DNA of 64,000 nucleotides from Dechloromonas sp. CZR5 (GCF_008711155.1 NZ_VUYQ01000005.1:1-64000); one strand, 5' to 3'; numbered from the stretch's first letter, positions 53,701 through 62,867 are shown. Numbers and translations are program-made. The notes: generated by a model from the letters alone, not told the origin.

Positions 53701-54231
53701 GAGCACTGGCATCAGCACGGCCTTGAAGACGTGCTCGGTCTGGTGCGGCAGCGTCGAGGATTTGGCAGCGTGGTCGTCGCCGGCGATGACCAGGACGCCG
53801 CCGTGCCGGGCGGTACCGGCGGCATTGGCATGGCGGAAGACGTCGCCGCAACGGTCGACGCCCGGCCCCTTGCCGTACCACATGCCGAAGACACCGTCGT
53901 AGCAGGCACCGGGGAACAGACCGACCTGCTGACTGCCCCATACGGCCGTCGCGGCCATATCCTCGTTGATCCCCGGCTGGAAGGTGACGTGATGCTCGGC
54001 AAGATGCAGCTTGGCTTTCCACAGGCCGAGATCGAGATTGCCGAGCGGGCTGCCGCGGTAGCCGGAAACGAAGCCGGCGGTATTCAGGCCGGCGGCCAGG
54101 TCGCGTTCCCGTTGCAGCATGGGTAGTCGGATTAGGGCCTGGGTGCCGGTCAGGAAGACGCGGCCGGTGCTACGGGTGTATTTATCGTCCAGCGTCGCGG
54201 CGAGCGCGGCTGGTAGAGCGAGGTTGCTCAT
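50788..54231 (-). CDS. Indolepyruvate ferredoxin oxidoreductase family protein (fused IorA-IorB type)
   Basis: A 1147-residue fusion of 2-oxoacid:acceptor oxidoreductase parts. The N-terminal pyrimidine-binding domain has FVSGYRGSPLGNLD (about 53-66). The TPP domain (about 430-600) includes GCPHNSSTKVPEGSRAVAGIGCHYM, split as GCPHNSSTKVP and GIGCHYM, with GDGTYFHSGL. The Fe-S region has CEGCGDCSVQSNC (about 668-680) and CVKGFCP. The gamma domain (about 740-930) starts IITGVGGMGVITLG. It would convert aryl- or branched-chain 2-oxoacids to acyl-CoAs in the cytoplasm. Its own hairpin-bearing 121-base leader separates it from the upstream flavoprotein gene. Confidence 0.9.
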   Translation of the reverse strand: MSNLALPAALAATLDDKYTRSTGRVFLTGTQALIRLPMLQRERDLAAGLNTAGFVSGYRGSPLGNLDLGLWKAKLHLAEHHVTFQPGINEDMAATAVWGSQQVGLFPGACYDGVFGMWYGKGPGVDRCGDVFRHANAAGTARHGGVLVIAGDDHAAKSSTLPHQTEHVFKAVLMPVLYPANVQEYLDYGLHGWAMSRYSGCWVAFKALADTVETSASVNIDPSAVDIVYPTDFTLPPDGLNIRWPDPPLQQEARLLNHKLYAALAYCRANKLNRVIIDSPAPRLGILTAGKSYLDVRQALDELGIDDKLAAEIGIRLYKVGMVWPLEPEGVRHFAEGLEEILVVEEKRQLLEYQLKEELYNWREDVRPRVIGKFDEIGEWSEGNWLLPATGELPVATIARVIAERIGRFFTSPSIEARLHVIATKQKAAQTPLVLAERKPHFCSGCPHNSSTKVPEGSRAVAGIGCHYMVTWMDRSTATYTHMGGEGVPWVGQAPFTTEKHIFANLGDGTYFHSGLLAIRQSLAAKVPITYKILYNDAVAMTGGQPVDGNLSVAQITRQLEAEGVEKMVVVASDPDKYAEITDLAPHVPVRHRDELDSVQRELREYPGVSILIYDQVCATEARRRRKRGKLPPVSTRVVINEAVCEGCGDCSVQSNCLSVVPVETDFGTKRQIDQSACNQDFSCVKGFCPSFVTIEGAKPRKSAAAVDNADWPILPAPQLPATTQPYNLIITGVGGMGVITLGALIGMAAHLDGKGISTLDMTGLAQKYGAVFSHLRIADRPEDIHAARIATGEAHAILGGDLVVSASTEALSKMLEGRTRAVVSCTDTPTAEFTRNRDWHFPLAGLQRQLIDTLGADQVRFIDAQHLATRLMGDALYANMLLLGHAWQMGLVPVSAAALDKAIELNGAAVEANRQAFAWGRRIALFPDKVAAITGPLAGTPLPQRSLSELIEHRAQHLTAYQDARLAERYRQRMAAVLGLGDESLSRTVATQYARLLAPKDEYEVARLFVEGDFMTRLAEQFSGDPQLSFHLAPPFLAKTGPDGRPKKIRFGSRLLPVLKLLAKWRSLRGSWLDPFRFSPEKTVDRRLLAAYEADLDLILASSGKPSAAASLANWPAEVRGYGPVRQAAAEQAEARRDTARKALMA

Positions 54232-54248
54232 TGTTGTCTCCGTTTTGT

Positions 54249-54302
54249 TCGCCTTGTGGGCGAGGTTTCATCGCCGCGTCGCCGGGGGTGGTGGCGACGC
54301 GG
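54249..54302 (-). promoter_or_regulatory. Two hairpins in the leader between the flavoprotein and oxidoreductase genes
   Basis: CCGCGTCGCC (54274-54283) pairs with GGCGACGCGG (54293-54302), a perfect 10 bp. TCGCC (54249-54253) pairs with GGCGA (54259-54263). No U-tract follows, so this is an RNA processing or attenuation element rather than a clear terminator. Confidence 0.45.
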
Positions 54303-54352
54303 AGCTTGGAGATTTGAGTCTGGCCGAAAGCGAATGTTCCGGCAAATCGGGG

Positions 54353-55738
54353 TTAACCCGGAGGCAGGACTTTCCCGGGGTTGAGCCGGTTGTGCGGATC
54401 GAGCGCCTGCTTGATGGTGCGCATCACCTCGACGGCGACATCGCCATGCTCGAGCGGCAGGTATTGGCGCTTGCCGAGGCCGATGCCATGCTCGCCGGTG
54501 CAGGTGCCTTCCATGGCGATGGCCCGCTCGACGACGCGCTGGCTGATCCAGGCGGCTTCCTTCATTTCCTTGGGATTGTCGGTGTCTACCAGCACGACCA
54601 GATGGAAGTTGCCGTCGCCGACGTGGCCGAACAGGGCAATGGGGATACTGACCTGGGCAATGTCCGCCTGGGTGTCGGCTATGCATTCGGCCAATCGCGA
54701 GATCGGCACGCAGACGTCGGTCGGGAAGCTGCGGCAGCCCGGCTTCAGCTGCAGGCAGGCGAAATAGGCATCGTGGCGGGCTTGCCACAGGCGACTGCGG
54801 TCTTCGGGGCGGGTCGCCCATTCGAAATCGGTGCCGCCCAACTCGCCGGCAATGGCCTGTACAGTCTGTGCCTGCTCCTCGACCCCGGCCGGACTGCCGT
54901 GGAATTCGAAGAACAGGGTCGGTGCCTCGGCCAGCGTGGTTTTGCTGAACAGGTTGATCGCCTTCAGTGACAGGGCATCGAGCAACTCGATGCGCGCCAC
55001 CGGGATACCGAGCTGGATGGTTTGAATCACCGTCTGCACAGCCGCCTCGATGCTCGGGAAGGTGCATACGGCGGCCGACATGGCTTCGGGTATCGGGTAG
55101 AGCTTGACCGTCAGTTCGGTCATCACGCCGAGCGTGCCCTCCGAGCCAACGAGCAGGCGGGTCAGGTCGTAGCCGGCCGACGATTTGCGGGATCGGCCGC
55201 CGGTTTTCATCACGCGACCGTCGGCGAGGACGGTGGTCGTGGCCAGCACGTTGTCTTTCATCGTGCCGTAGCGCACGGCGTTGGTGCCGGAAGCACGGGT
55301 TGCCGCCATGCCGCCGAGCGTTGCATCGGCACCCGGGTCAATCGGGAAGAAGAGCCCCGTTCCTTTCAGCGCATCGTTCAGCTGCTTGCGGGTGACGCCG
55401 GCCTGGACGACGGCATCGCCGTCTTCGGCATGGATGGCCAATACCTCGTTCATGCCGGAGAGATCGAGCGAGATGCCGCCTTGCGGCGCCAGCACGTGGC
55501 CTTCGACGGAGCTGCCGACGCCGTAGGGAATGACCGGTATGCCATGTTGGGCGCACAGGCGGACGACGGTGGCGACTTCGGCGGTGCTTTCCGCCATCAC
55601 CACGGCGTCAGGCGGTTGCGGTGTATGGACGGATTCGTCGCGTCCGTGCTGCAGGCACTGGGACTCGCCTTGGGAGAATCGTTGCTGGAACTGCTGCTGC
55701 AGGGAATGGATCAGGGTTTCGGGAAGGGAGTGGCTCAC
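54353..55738 (-). CDS. FAD-binding oxidoreductase, D-lactate dehydrogenase (cytochrome)/GlcD type
   Basis: A 461-residue flavoprotein of the vanillyl-alcohol-oxidase fold. The FAD-binding half has IPVIPYGVGSSVEGH (about 67-81), DPGADATLGGMAATRASGTNAVRYG (split here as DPGADATLGGMA and GTNAVRYG) and LVGSEGTLGVMTELTVKL. The C-terminal half has GHVGDGNFH and the end GEHGIGLGKR and LNPGKVLPP. It oxidises D-2-hydroxyacids such as D-lactate or glycolate and probably passes electrons to cytochrome c or quinone. Its ATG overlaps the end of the GNAT-PilZ gene by 4 bases. Confidence 0.92.
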   Translation of the reverse strand: MSHSLPETLIHSLQQQFQQRFSQGESQCLQHGRDESVHTPQPPDAVVMAESTAEVATVVRLCAQHGIPVIPYGVGSSVEGHVLAPQGGISLDLSGMNEVLAIHAEDGDAVVQAGVTRKQLNDALKGTGLFFPIDPGADATLGGMAATRASGTNAVRYGTMKDNVLATTTVLADGRVMKTGGRSRKSSAGYDLTRLLVGSEGTLGVMTELTVKLYPIPEAMSAAVCTFPSIEAAVQTVIQTIQLGIPVARIELLDALSLKAINLFSKTTLAEAPTLFFEFHGSPAGVEEQAQTVQAIAGELGGTDFEWATRPEDRSRLWQARHDAYFACLQLKPGCRSFPTDVCVPISRLAECIADTQADIAQVSIPIALFGHVGDGNFHLVVLVDTDNPKEMKEAAWISQRVVERAIAMEGTCTGEHGIGLGKRQYLPLEHGDVAVEVMRTIKQALDPHNRLNPGKVLPPG

Positions 55739-57033
55739 GTCAGGAATCGGGTTGCTTGGTCGAGATCCGTGTGAGTATGCCCTTCATAGAGCGCCGTGAC
55801 GAATTTTCTCCAGACCAGGTCGGGCTCTCCGATGCGGAAACCGCAGTAATGCTGGTCGTTTATTTCGGTTTCCTGGACCACCTGTACGGTGAGACGCGAT
55901 ACCTCGTTCAGCCCCAGCTGCACCGTCGCGTTGAGCCAGACTTCGGCCGGAATCTGCTGGGCGACCCGGGCGCGGAAGCCGTAGCGCGATACCTCGTTGA
56001 CCTCGACCGGTATCGGGGCGCCGGCCAGCGGATTGTTGTTGGCCAGCCTGGCCGGGCATTTGACCGAGAAACGCTGGTGCTGGCGCACCTTCCGGGCGAC
56101 CCCGTCCCCGGGCTGGGGCGGCAGGACCTTCTTGTATTCCGGGAGATCGTAGATGAGATGCAGCAGGGTTTTCTTGCGATCGCTGAGTTCGGCGAACACC
56201 TTGGTCCGCTTGTTGAAGAAATAGTCGATCAGAGCCGGCGTCATCACCGGGTCGTTGGTGGTGAAGAAACGGCGATGCGGAATCTGGATGTTGGGCAGCT
56301 TGGTCTCGACGAAGTAGCGATGGAGATTCCGGTTGGGCGGCTTGCTGGCGTAGGCCTTGCGCATGATCTCCGGTGCATGCTTCAGATCGAGCGTGGCGCC
56401 GACGGCCGGTGCGCCATTCACGAAATCGTAGTTCTCGACGGTATTGGCCGTCAGCCGCTTGAAGAAGAGCAGCGACTCGTACATCTCGATGTGCCGGGGA
56501 TTGACGGCAATGACAAGGTGGCGCGTGTCGAAGAAGGTCGTGCAGTATTCGTACATGAACTTCATCAGCGGGAAGAGAATCGTCCCGCCGGTGCGCCGGA
56601 AGCGCGGATGTACCGCCAGCGCGGAAACCTCGGCGATCTGCCCTTCCTTCTCGCGCACATCGGTCAGGTCGAAGATGCGCTGCAGCGGAAAACCGATGGC
56701 GCTTTCACGGATCAGCGACAGCGTACCGACCACCTGGTCGTCGAACTTGGCGCAGAGCGTGGTGGTCGTCGGCAGGGCGTGATAGATCGTCACCCGCATG
56801 CCGGATGGATCGGGGGTCATGAAGCCGCTGCTGACGTAGGCGTCATGCAGGAGCTTGAAGCAGGCCTCAAGTTCCTGCTGGGTTTCGGCGATCTTGAGGA
56901 CCAGACGTTTGTTGGGTTCCCGACAGTCTACGAACGAACGATAGACGTTGTGCCTGCTCTTCTGAGGCAGCATCGAGAACAGCTTGCGGGCCGTCTTGGC
57001 AACCAGGAAGCGTAATCGGGCAATTGCCGGCAT
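55735..57033 (-). CDS. FeeM-like N-acyltransferase (GNAT fold) with C-terminal PilZ domain
   Basis: A 432-residue cytoplasmic protein. The N-terminal half (about 45-230) resembles the N-acyl amino acid synthase/acyl-homoserine-lactone-synthase-like GNAT fold, with the acetyl-CoA-loop-like VHPRFRRTGG (141-150) and HIEMYESLLFFKRL. The C-terminal PilZ domain (about 312-425) has RQHQR (317-321) for the RxxxR motif and EVSRYG (347-352) where the second motif is normally D/NxSxxG. This suggests activity controlled by cyclic di-GMP. It starts the minus-strand gene string and overlaps the flavoprotein gene, so the two are co-translated. The product is unknown. Confidence 0.8.
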   Translation of the reverse strand: MPAIARLRFLVAKTARKLFSMLPQKSRHNVYRSFVDCREPNKRLVLKIAETQQELEACFKLLHDAYVSSGFMTPDPSGMRVTIYHALPTTTTLCAKFDDQVVGTLSLIRESAIGFPLQRIFDLTDVREKEGQIAEVSALAVHPRFRRTGGTILFPLMKFMYEYCTTFFDTRHLVIAVNPRHIEMYESLLFFKRLTANTVENYDFVNGAPAVGATLDLKHAPEIMRKAYASKPPNRNLHRYFVETKLPNIQIPHRRFFTTNDPVMTPALIDYFFNKRTKVFAELSDRKKTLLHLIYDLPEYKKVLPPQPGDGVARKVRQHQRFSVKCPARLANNNPLAGAPIPVEVNEVSRYGFRARVAQQIPAEVWLNATVQLGLNEVSRLTVQVVQETEINDQHYCGFRIGEPDLVWRKFVTALYEGHTHTDLDQATRFLT

Positions 57034-57082
57034 CTGGCACTCTCATGGGGTGGCTACATTCCTTGATCATATCACCTAATGA

Positions 57083-57111
57083 TTGACACGGATAAGATGC
57101 CTCCGGACAAT
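57083..57111 (+). promoter_or_regulatory. Sigma-70 promoter for the second liv operon
   Basis: TTGACA (57083-57088), 17-base spacer, GACAAT (57106-57111), 44 bases before the livK ATG. The -35 is consensus and the -10 matches 4 of 6. Confidence 0.6.
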
Positions 57112-57155
57112 CGCTTGGCCGTTGTCAACCCCCAGAAAAATCAGGAGATAAACCG

Positions 57156-58562
57156 ATGCACGCGAAGCTTTCCATAGTAGCCCTCTCCATCGTGGCCGCA
57201 TTTGCCTTTTCCGCCTGCGGTCAGAAAGAAGAGCCAAAGCCGGTCGCCGCACCGGGTGCGCCCGCCGCCAAGCCGGAAGTCGTGGTCAAACTGGGGCATG
57301 TTGCACCGATGACCGGTCCCCAGGCTCACCTGGGCAAGGACAATGAAAACGGTGCCGTACTGGCGGTCGAGGAACTGAATGCCCAGGGCCTCGAGATTGG
57401 CGGCGCCAAGATCAAGTTCCAGTTGCTGGCCGAAGACGATGCCGCCGACCCGAAGCAGGGTGCCATCGTTGCCCAGAAGCTGGTCGACGCCAAGGTCAAT
57501 GGCGTGATCGGCCACCTGAACTCCGGCACCACCATCCCGGCTTCCAAGCTCTATGCCGACGCCGGCATTCCGCAAATTTCCGGTTCCGCCACCAACCCGA
57601 AATACACCCAGCAAGGCTTCAAGACGGCCTTTCGCGTGATGGCCAACGATGTCCAGCAGGGCAAGGTGCTCGGCGAATTCGCAGCCAAGCAGGGCATCAA
57701 GACTGTCGCCGTCGTCGATGACCGCACCGCCTATGGCCAGGGCCTGGCCGACGAATTCAAGAAGGCGGCCGAAGCGGCCGGCCTGAAGGTCGTCGCCACC
57801 GAGTACACCAACGACAAGGCGACCGATTTCAAAGCCATCCTGACCAAGATCAAGTCTACCAAGGCCGAACTGGTCTTCTACGGCGGCATGGACGCCCAGG
57901 GCGGTCCGATGGCCAAGCAGATGAAGGAACTGGGCATCAAGGCCAAGTTCCTCGGCGGAGACGGCGTCTGTACGCCGGAATTCATGAAGCTGGGCGGCGA
58001 GGCCGCCGAAGGCAACTACTGTTCGCTGCCGGGCATGCCGTTGGAGAAGCTGGCCAAGGGTCCGGAGTTCAAGGAGCGCTTCACCAAGAAGTTCAATGCC
58101 GATATCCAGCTCTATTCCCCGTATGTGTACGACGCGGTGATGGTCATGGCCGACGCCATGAAGCGCGCCGACTCGGTCGAGTCGGCCAAGTTCCTGCCGG
58201 CCATCGGCCAGACCAAATACGACGGCGTCACCGCGCTGATCGAGTTCGATGCCCAGGGCGACCTGAAGGGCGGTGCCATTTCCATTTACCAGTACAAGGG
58301 TGGCAAGCTGGAATACGTCGAGACGCTGGGCGGTACCCCGGTTGATGTGGCCAAGGCTGAGGTCAAGGAGGCGGTTGCCGAAGTGAAGGATGCCGCCAAG
58401 GCGGTGGCCGGCGCGGCGGCGGCAGTTGGCAAGGAGGTTGCTGCTGAAGCCAAGGATGTGGCCAAGAGTGCGACGGAAGCCGGCAAGGATGCCGTAAAGG
58501 CCGGTGCGGAGGCTGTCAAGAATGCGGCCGATGCAACCAAGGCTGCCGTCGAGAAAAAGTAG
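57156..58562 (+). CDS. livK: Liv-type substrate-binding lipoprotein with 11-residue repeat tail (cluster 2)
   Basis: A 468-residue type-1 binding protein. The lipobox FSAC ends at Cys20, so it is membrane-anchored. The binding domain (about 42-395) has LGHVAPMTGPQAHLGKDNENG (split as LGHVAPMTGPQ and GKDNENG), GHLNSGTTIPASKLYADAGIP and VYDAVMVMADAM, as in leucine/isoleucine/valine-binding proteins. After residue 398 follow six 11-residue amphipathic Ala/Lys/Glu repeats (399-464, e.g. AKDVAKSATEA) and VEKK, resembling LEA or apolipoprotein helices and not part of the usual family. AGGAGAT precedes the ATG. Confidence 0.93.
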   Translation: MHAKLSIVALSIVAAFAFSACGQKEEPKPVAAPGAPAAKPEVVVKLGHVAPMTGPQAHLGKDNENGAVLAVEELNAQGLEIGGAKIKFQLLAEDDAADPKQGAIVAQKLVDAKVNGVIGHLNSGTTIPASKLYADAGIPQISGSATNPKYTQQGFKTAFRVMANDVQQGKVLGEFAAKQGIKTVAVVDDRTAYGQGLADEFKKAAEAAGLKVVATEYTNDKATDFKAILTKIKSTKAELVFYGGMDAQGGPMAKQMKELGIKAKFLGGDGVCTPEFMKLGGEAAEGNYCSLPGMPLEKLAKGPEFKERFTKKFNADIQLYSPYVYDAVMVMADAMKRADSVESAKFLPAIGQTKYDGVTALIEFDAQGDLKGGAISIYQYKGGKLEYVETLGGTPVDVAKAEVKEAVAEVKDAAKAVAGAAAAVGKEVAAEAKDVAKSATEAGKDAVKAGAEAVKNAADATKAAVEKK

Positions 58563-58584
58563 TAGACTGTTGTTCCGCAAAACG

Positions 58585-58610
58585 GAAACGGCACCGCAAG
58601 GTGCCGTTTC
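58585..58610 (+). promoter_or_regulatory. GNRA-loop hairpin between livK and livH (cluster 2)
   Basis: GAAACGGCACC (58585-58595), loop GCAA, GGTGCCGTTTC (58600-58610): 11 perfect pairs with a stable GNRA tetraloop and only a weak U-tract. It is probably a partial terminator or message stabiliser. Confidence 0.65.
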
Positions 58611-58638
58611 CTATTATGTATTCACAGAAATAGACTAA

Positions 58639-59562
58639 ATGGATATTTTTCTCCAGCAGATAGTCAATGGACTGGTCCAGGGCAGTATCTACGCCCTGGT
58701 CGCACTGGGCTATACGATGGTCTATGGGATCATGGGGCTGATCAACTTCGCGCACGGCGAAGTGGTGATGATCGGTACGCTGGTCACCATTACCGTGGCC
58801 GGCTCCCTGATCAATGCCGGCATGCCGGTGGCGCTGGCCGGAATGGCCGGCCTTGGCGCATCGATGCTGATTTGCATGGCACTCGGCTGGGGCCTTGAGC
58901 GCATCGCCTATCGCCCGCTGCGCAACGCTCCGCGCCTGACGCCGTTGATTACGGCCATCGGCATGTCCATCGTGCTGCAGAACCTAGCCATGATGATATG
59001 GGGGCGAAATTACCTGACCTTCCCGCCACTGTTGCCCAAGGTCAATTTTGAACTGGCCGGGGCGCATTTCACGGCGATCCAGGTCTTCATCGTGGTCGTT
59101 TCCGGGGGCACGATGGCCGGCCTGCTGGCCCTGATCTACCGCACCAAACTGGGCATGGCCATGCGCGCCACGGCGCAGAACCCGGCGGTGGCCAGCCTGA
59201 TGGGCGTCAATATCAACCGCGTCATCGCCGCTGCCTTCGTCATCGGTTCGGCGCTGGGCGCACTGGCCGGGGTCATGGTCGGCACCTATTATGAAATCGC
59301 CCATTACCAGATGGGTTTCATGCTCGGCCTCAAGGCCTTTACGGCGGCCGTGCTCGGCGGTATCGGCAATCTGGCCGGCGCCATGCTCGGCGGCGTGCTG
59401 CTCGGCATCATCGAGGCGCTGGGGGCGGGCTACATCGGCGACCTGACCGGCGGCTTCCTGGGCAGCCATTACCAGGACATTTTTGCCTTCGTCGTCCTGA
59501 TTGTCGTCCTGATGTTCAAGCCGTCGGGGCTGTTCGGTGAAAAGACGGGAGACCGCGCATGA
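58639..59562 (+). CDS. livH: Branched-chain amino acid ABC transporter permease LivH (cluster 2)
   Basis: A 307-residue permease with about eight helices: QQIVNGLVQGSIYALVALGYTMVYG (split as VNGLVQGSIYALVALGYT), NFAHGEVVMIG, YRPLRNAPRLTPLITAIGMS and AVLGGIGNLAGAMLGG. These match the E. coli LivH group closely, more so than cluster 1. It overlaps livM by 4 bases. Confidence 0.95.
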   Translation: MDIFLQQIVNGLVQGSIYALVALGYTMVYGIMGLINFAHGEVVMIGTLVTITVAGSLINAGMPVALAGMAGLGASMLICMALGWGLERIAYRPLRNAPRLTPLITAIGMSIVLQNLAMMIWGRNYLTFPPLLPKVNFELAGAHFTAIQVFIVVVSGGTMAGLLALIYRTKLGMAMRATAQNPAVASLMGVNINRVIAAAFVIGSALGALAGVMVGTYYEIAHYQMGFMLGLKAFTAAVLGGIGNLAGAMLGGVLLGIIEALGAGYIGDLTGGFLGSHYQDIFAFVVLIVVLMFKPSGLFGEKTGDRA

Positions 59563-60628
59563 GCAAGTGGCTGAATCCCCGTTCCGCCTTTGGCATCACG
59601 CTGATCGCCGTCGCCCTGCTCGGCCTGCCCTTCGTGGCGGCGATGGGCGGCCAAGCCTGGGTGCGCATCCTCGACTTTGCCATCCTCTACGTCTTCCTGG
59701 CTCTCGGTCTGAACATCGTGGTCGGCTATGCCGGCCTTCTTGACCTTGGGTACATCGCTTTCTATGCGGTCGGCGCGTACACCTGGGCCTTGCTGGCCAG
59801 CCCGCACTTCGGCCTGCATTTGCCGATTTGGGCCATCCTTCCCATCGGCGCCGCCTTGGCCTGCCTTGCCGGGGTGTTGCTCGGTTCGCCGACGCTGAAG
59901 CTGCGCGGTGACTATCTGGCGATCGTGACGCTCGGCTTCGGTGAAATCGTCCGTATCTTCATGAACAACCTGAATGCCCCGGTGAATATCACCAACGGAC
60001 CGCAGGGCATTACCCTGATCGATCCGGTGGCCTTCGGCGATTTCAAGTTTTCGGGCAATACCCAGCTTTTCGGCCTGACACTGAGCGGGCCGATGAAGTA
60101 TTACTACCTGCTGGTCGCGCTGGCCATCCTGGTCGTCATCATCAACTTGCGCCTGCAGAACTCGCGTATCGGCCGTGCCTGGCAGGCCATCCGCGAAGAT
60201 GAAATCGCCGCCAAGGCGGTCGGCATCAATACCCGCAACATCAAGCTGCTGGCTTTCGCCATGGGGGCCAGTTTCGGCGGCATCGCGGGCGGCGTGTTCG
60301 CCGCCATGCAGGGCTTCGTGTCGCCGGAGAGTTTTTCGCTGATGGAATCGATCATGATCCTGGCCATGGTCGTTCTCGGCGGCATGGGCCACATTCCGGG
60401 CGTCATTCTCGGCGCCGTGCTGCTCAGCATCCTGCCGGAAGCCTTGCGCTACGGTGTCGGGCCGATCCAGATGGCGCTCTTCGGCAAGATGATGGTCGAC
60501 CCCGAGAGTCTGCGCATGCTCGTTTTTGGCCTGGCGCTGGTCCTTGTCATGCGCTTCAAGCCGGCCGGTCTGTGGCCGTCGCCGGAACGCAAGCGGGAGC
60601 TGAGCGAGAAGCGGACGGAGGGCAAGGC

Positions 60629-60632
<4 letters not shown>
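59559..60632 (+). CDS. livM: Branched-chain amino acid ABC transporter permease LivM (cluster 2)
   Basis: A 357-residue permease with about nine helices: GLNIVVGYAGLLDLGYIAFYAVGAY (split as GLNIVVGYAGLLDLG), GSPTLKLRGDYLAIVTLGFGEI and a LGGMGHIPGVILGA loop. The ATG overlaps the livH TGA and its own TGA overlaps the livG ATG, both as ATGA. The C-terminal 20 residues are charged and cytoplasmic. Confidence 0.95.
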
Positions 60633-61394
<762 letters not shown>

Positions 61395-61402
<8 letters not shown>

Positions 61403-62099
61403 AGTAACCGGACTCCACGTCGCCTACGGCGGCATCCAGGCGGTGCGCAGCATCACCTTTCACGTCAACAAAGGCGAGACGGTCGCCCTGATCGGCGCCA
61501 ACGGCGCCGGCAAGACCAGCACGCTGAAGGCTATTTCCCGTGTGCTCAATGCGGTGGGCGGCGATGTCCATTTCTGCGGCGAGAAAATCAGCAAGATCGC
61601 GCCGCACGACGTCATCCGCAAGGGCATCGCCCTGGTTCCCGAGGGGCGCGGTGTGTTCCCGCGGCTGAGCGTGCTCGAAAACCTGCGCATGGGTGCCTTC
61701 ATTCGTGACGATACCTCGGCTATCGAGCAGGATTTGCAGAAGATTTTCGAGTATTTCCCGCGCCTCAAGGAGCGGGAGAGTCAGTTGGCCGGTACCTTGT
61801 CCGGGGGCGAGCAGCAGATGCTGGCCATCGGCCGCGCCCTGATGAGCCGCCCGAAAATGCTGCTGTTGGACGAGCCGTCGATGGGTTTGGCGCCGATCAT
61901 GGTGCAGAAGATTTTTGAGGTTGTCCGTGCTGTCGCGGCGACCGGGATGACCATTCTGCTCATCGAGCAGAACGCCAAGCTGGCGCTGGAAAGCAGTCAG
62001 CGCGGCTATGTCATGGAGAGCGGGGAAATCACCCTGCACGGCGAATCTGCGCAGCTGCTCGATGATCCCAAGGTCCGCGCGGCGTATCTGGGCGAATAA
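61395..62099 (+). CDS. livF: Branched-chain amino acid ABC transporter ATP-binding protein LivF (cluster 2)
   Basis: A 234-residue ABC ATPase: Walker A GANGAGKT, VPEGRGVFPRLSVLENLRMG, signature LSGGEQQM, Walker B MLLLDEPSMGLAP and IEQNAKLAL. The start is GTG inside the livG end, the only start that preserves the MLEVTGLHVAYG beginning. It is the last gene of livKHMGF. Confidence 0.95.
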
Positions 62100-62183
62100 G
62101 CCGCGTTTTTCAACTGCATCAAAATTTTCCCTACAGGCATCGGCAACAATAGCGTCTTGTCGATCCATCGCACACGAGCAGTC

Positions 62184-62840
62184 ATGAAACTACGCCATAT
62201 CGCCTGTATTGTTTCCTGGGCCCTGTTGAGCCTGCCTACCCTGGCTGACGAGGTGAATATCGCCGATCTGCCGGCCAGCAAGCCGGCGGATACCAAGCCG
62301 CGGCTGGCCTACGGCCAGGTCCTCAAATATGGCGACAAGCTGATGTTCGCCCCGTGTCGCGACCGTAGCTTCGTGTTCTTCGAGGATGTTTCGGCCGACG
62401 GCGAGGTCGGCAAGGCGCTCGATCTGATCGGCCTGGCAGCCGGCAAGAAACTGTATGTCGAACTGCTGGGTTTCGTTGAGCACGATCGCCTGAAGGCGTC
62501 GCAAGTCAATTTTGCCCAGACGGACGGGCGTTGCCAGGTGCCCGGCACGGCCGACGAGGCCTGGCGCGCTTCCGGCAACGAACCGGGCTGGATACTCGCG
62601 GCGGGTGGTGAGCGGGTTCAGTTCAAGCGGCAGGGGCGAGAGGAAGTCGTTCTGCCCTATGCGCCTGCGGTCCCGGAAAACGGTTTGGCCAATTACCGGG
62701 TTTTCGAAGGCGGGCATACCTTGACCCTCCGTTTCGAGCAGAAGCTGTGCCGCGATCAACAGGCCAATTCGGTATTCGGCTGGACGGCGAGCGTGACGCT
62801 TGATGGTGAAACGCTACACGGTTGCGCCTGGCAACGCTGA
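62184..62840 (+). CDS. Exported protein, COG3650/NlpE-like, function unknown
   Basis: A 218-residue protein with a signal peptide (about 1-21, ending TLA). The middle holds FAPCRDRSFVFFEDVS and the C-terminal half ASGNEPGWILAAGG and LCRDQQANSVFGWTASVTLDG. This pattern resembles COG3650 putative membrane/lipoproteins (heat-shock HslJ/NlpE-like beta domains). There is no lipobox. It lies 84 bases after livF and may be separately expressed. It is convergent with the reductase gene. Confidence 0.65.
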   Translation: MKLRHIACIVSWALLSLPTLADEVNIADLPASKPADTKPRLAYGQVLKYGDKLMFAPCRDRSFVFFEDVSADGEVGKALDLIGLAAGKKLYVELLGFVEHDRLKASQVNFAQTDGRCQVPGTADEAWRASGNEPGWILAAGGERVQFKRQGREEVVLPYAPAVPENGLANYRVFEGGHTLTLRFEQKLCRDQQANSVFGWTASVTLDGETLHGCAWQR

Positions 62841-62867
62841 TGTTCAGCGTCGCCAGGGCGGCGGCGG

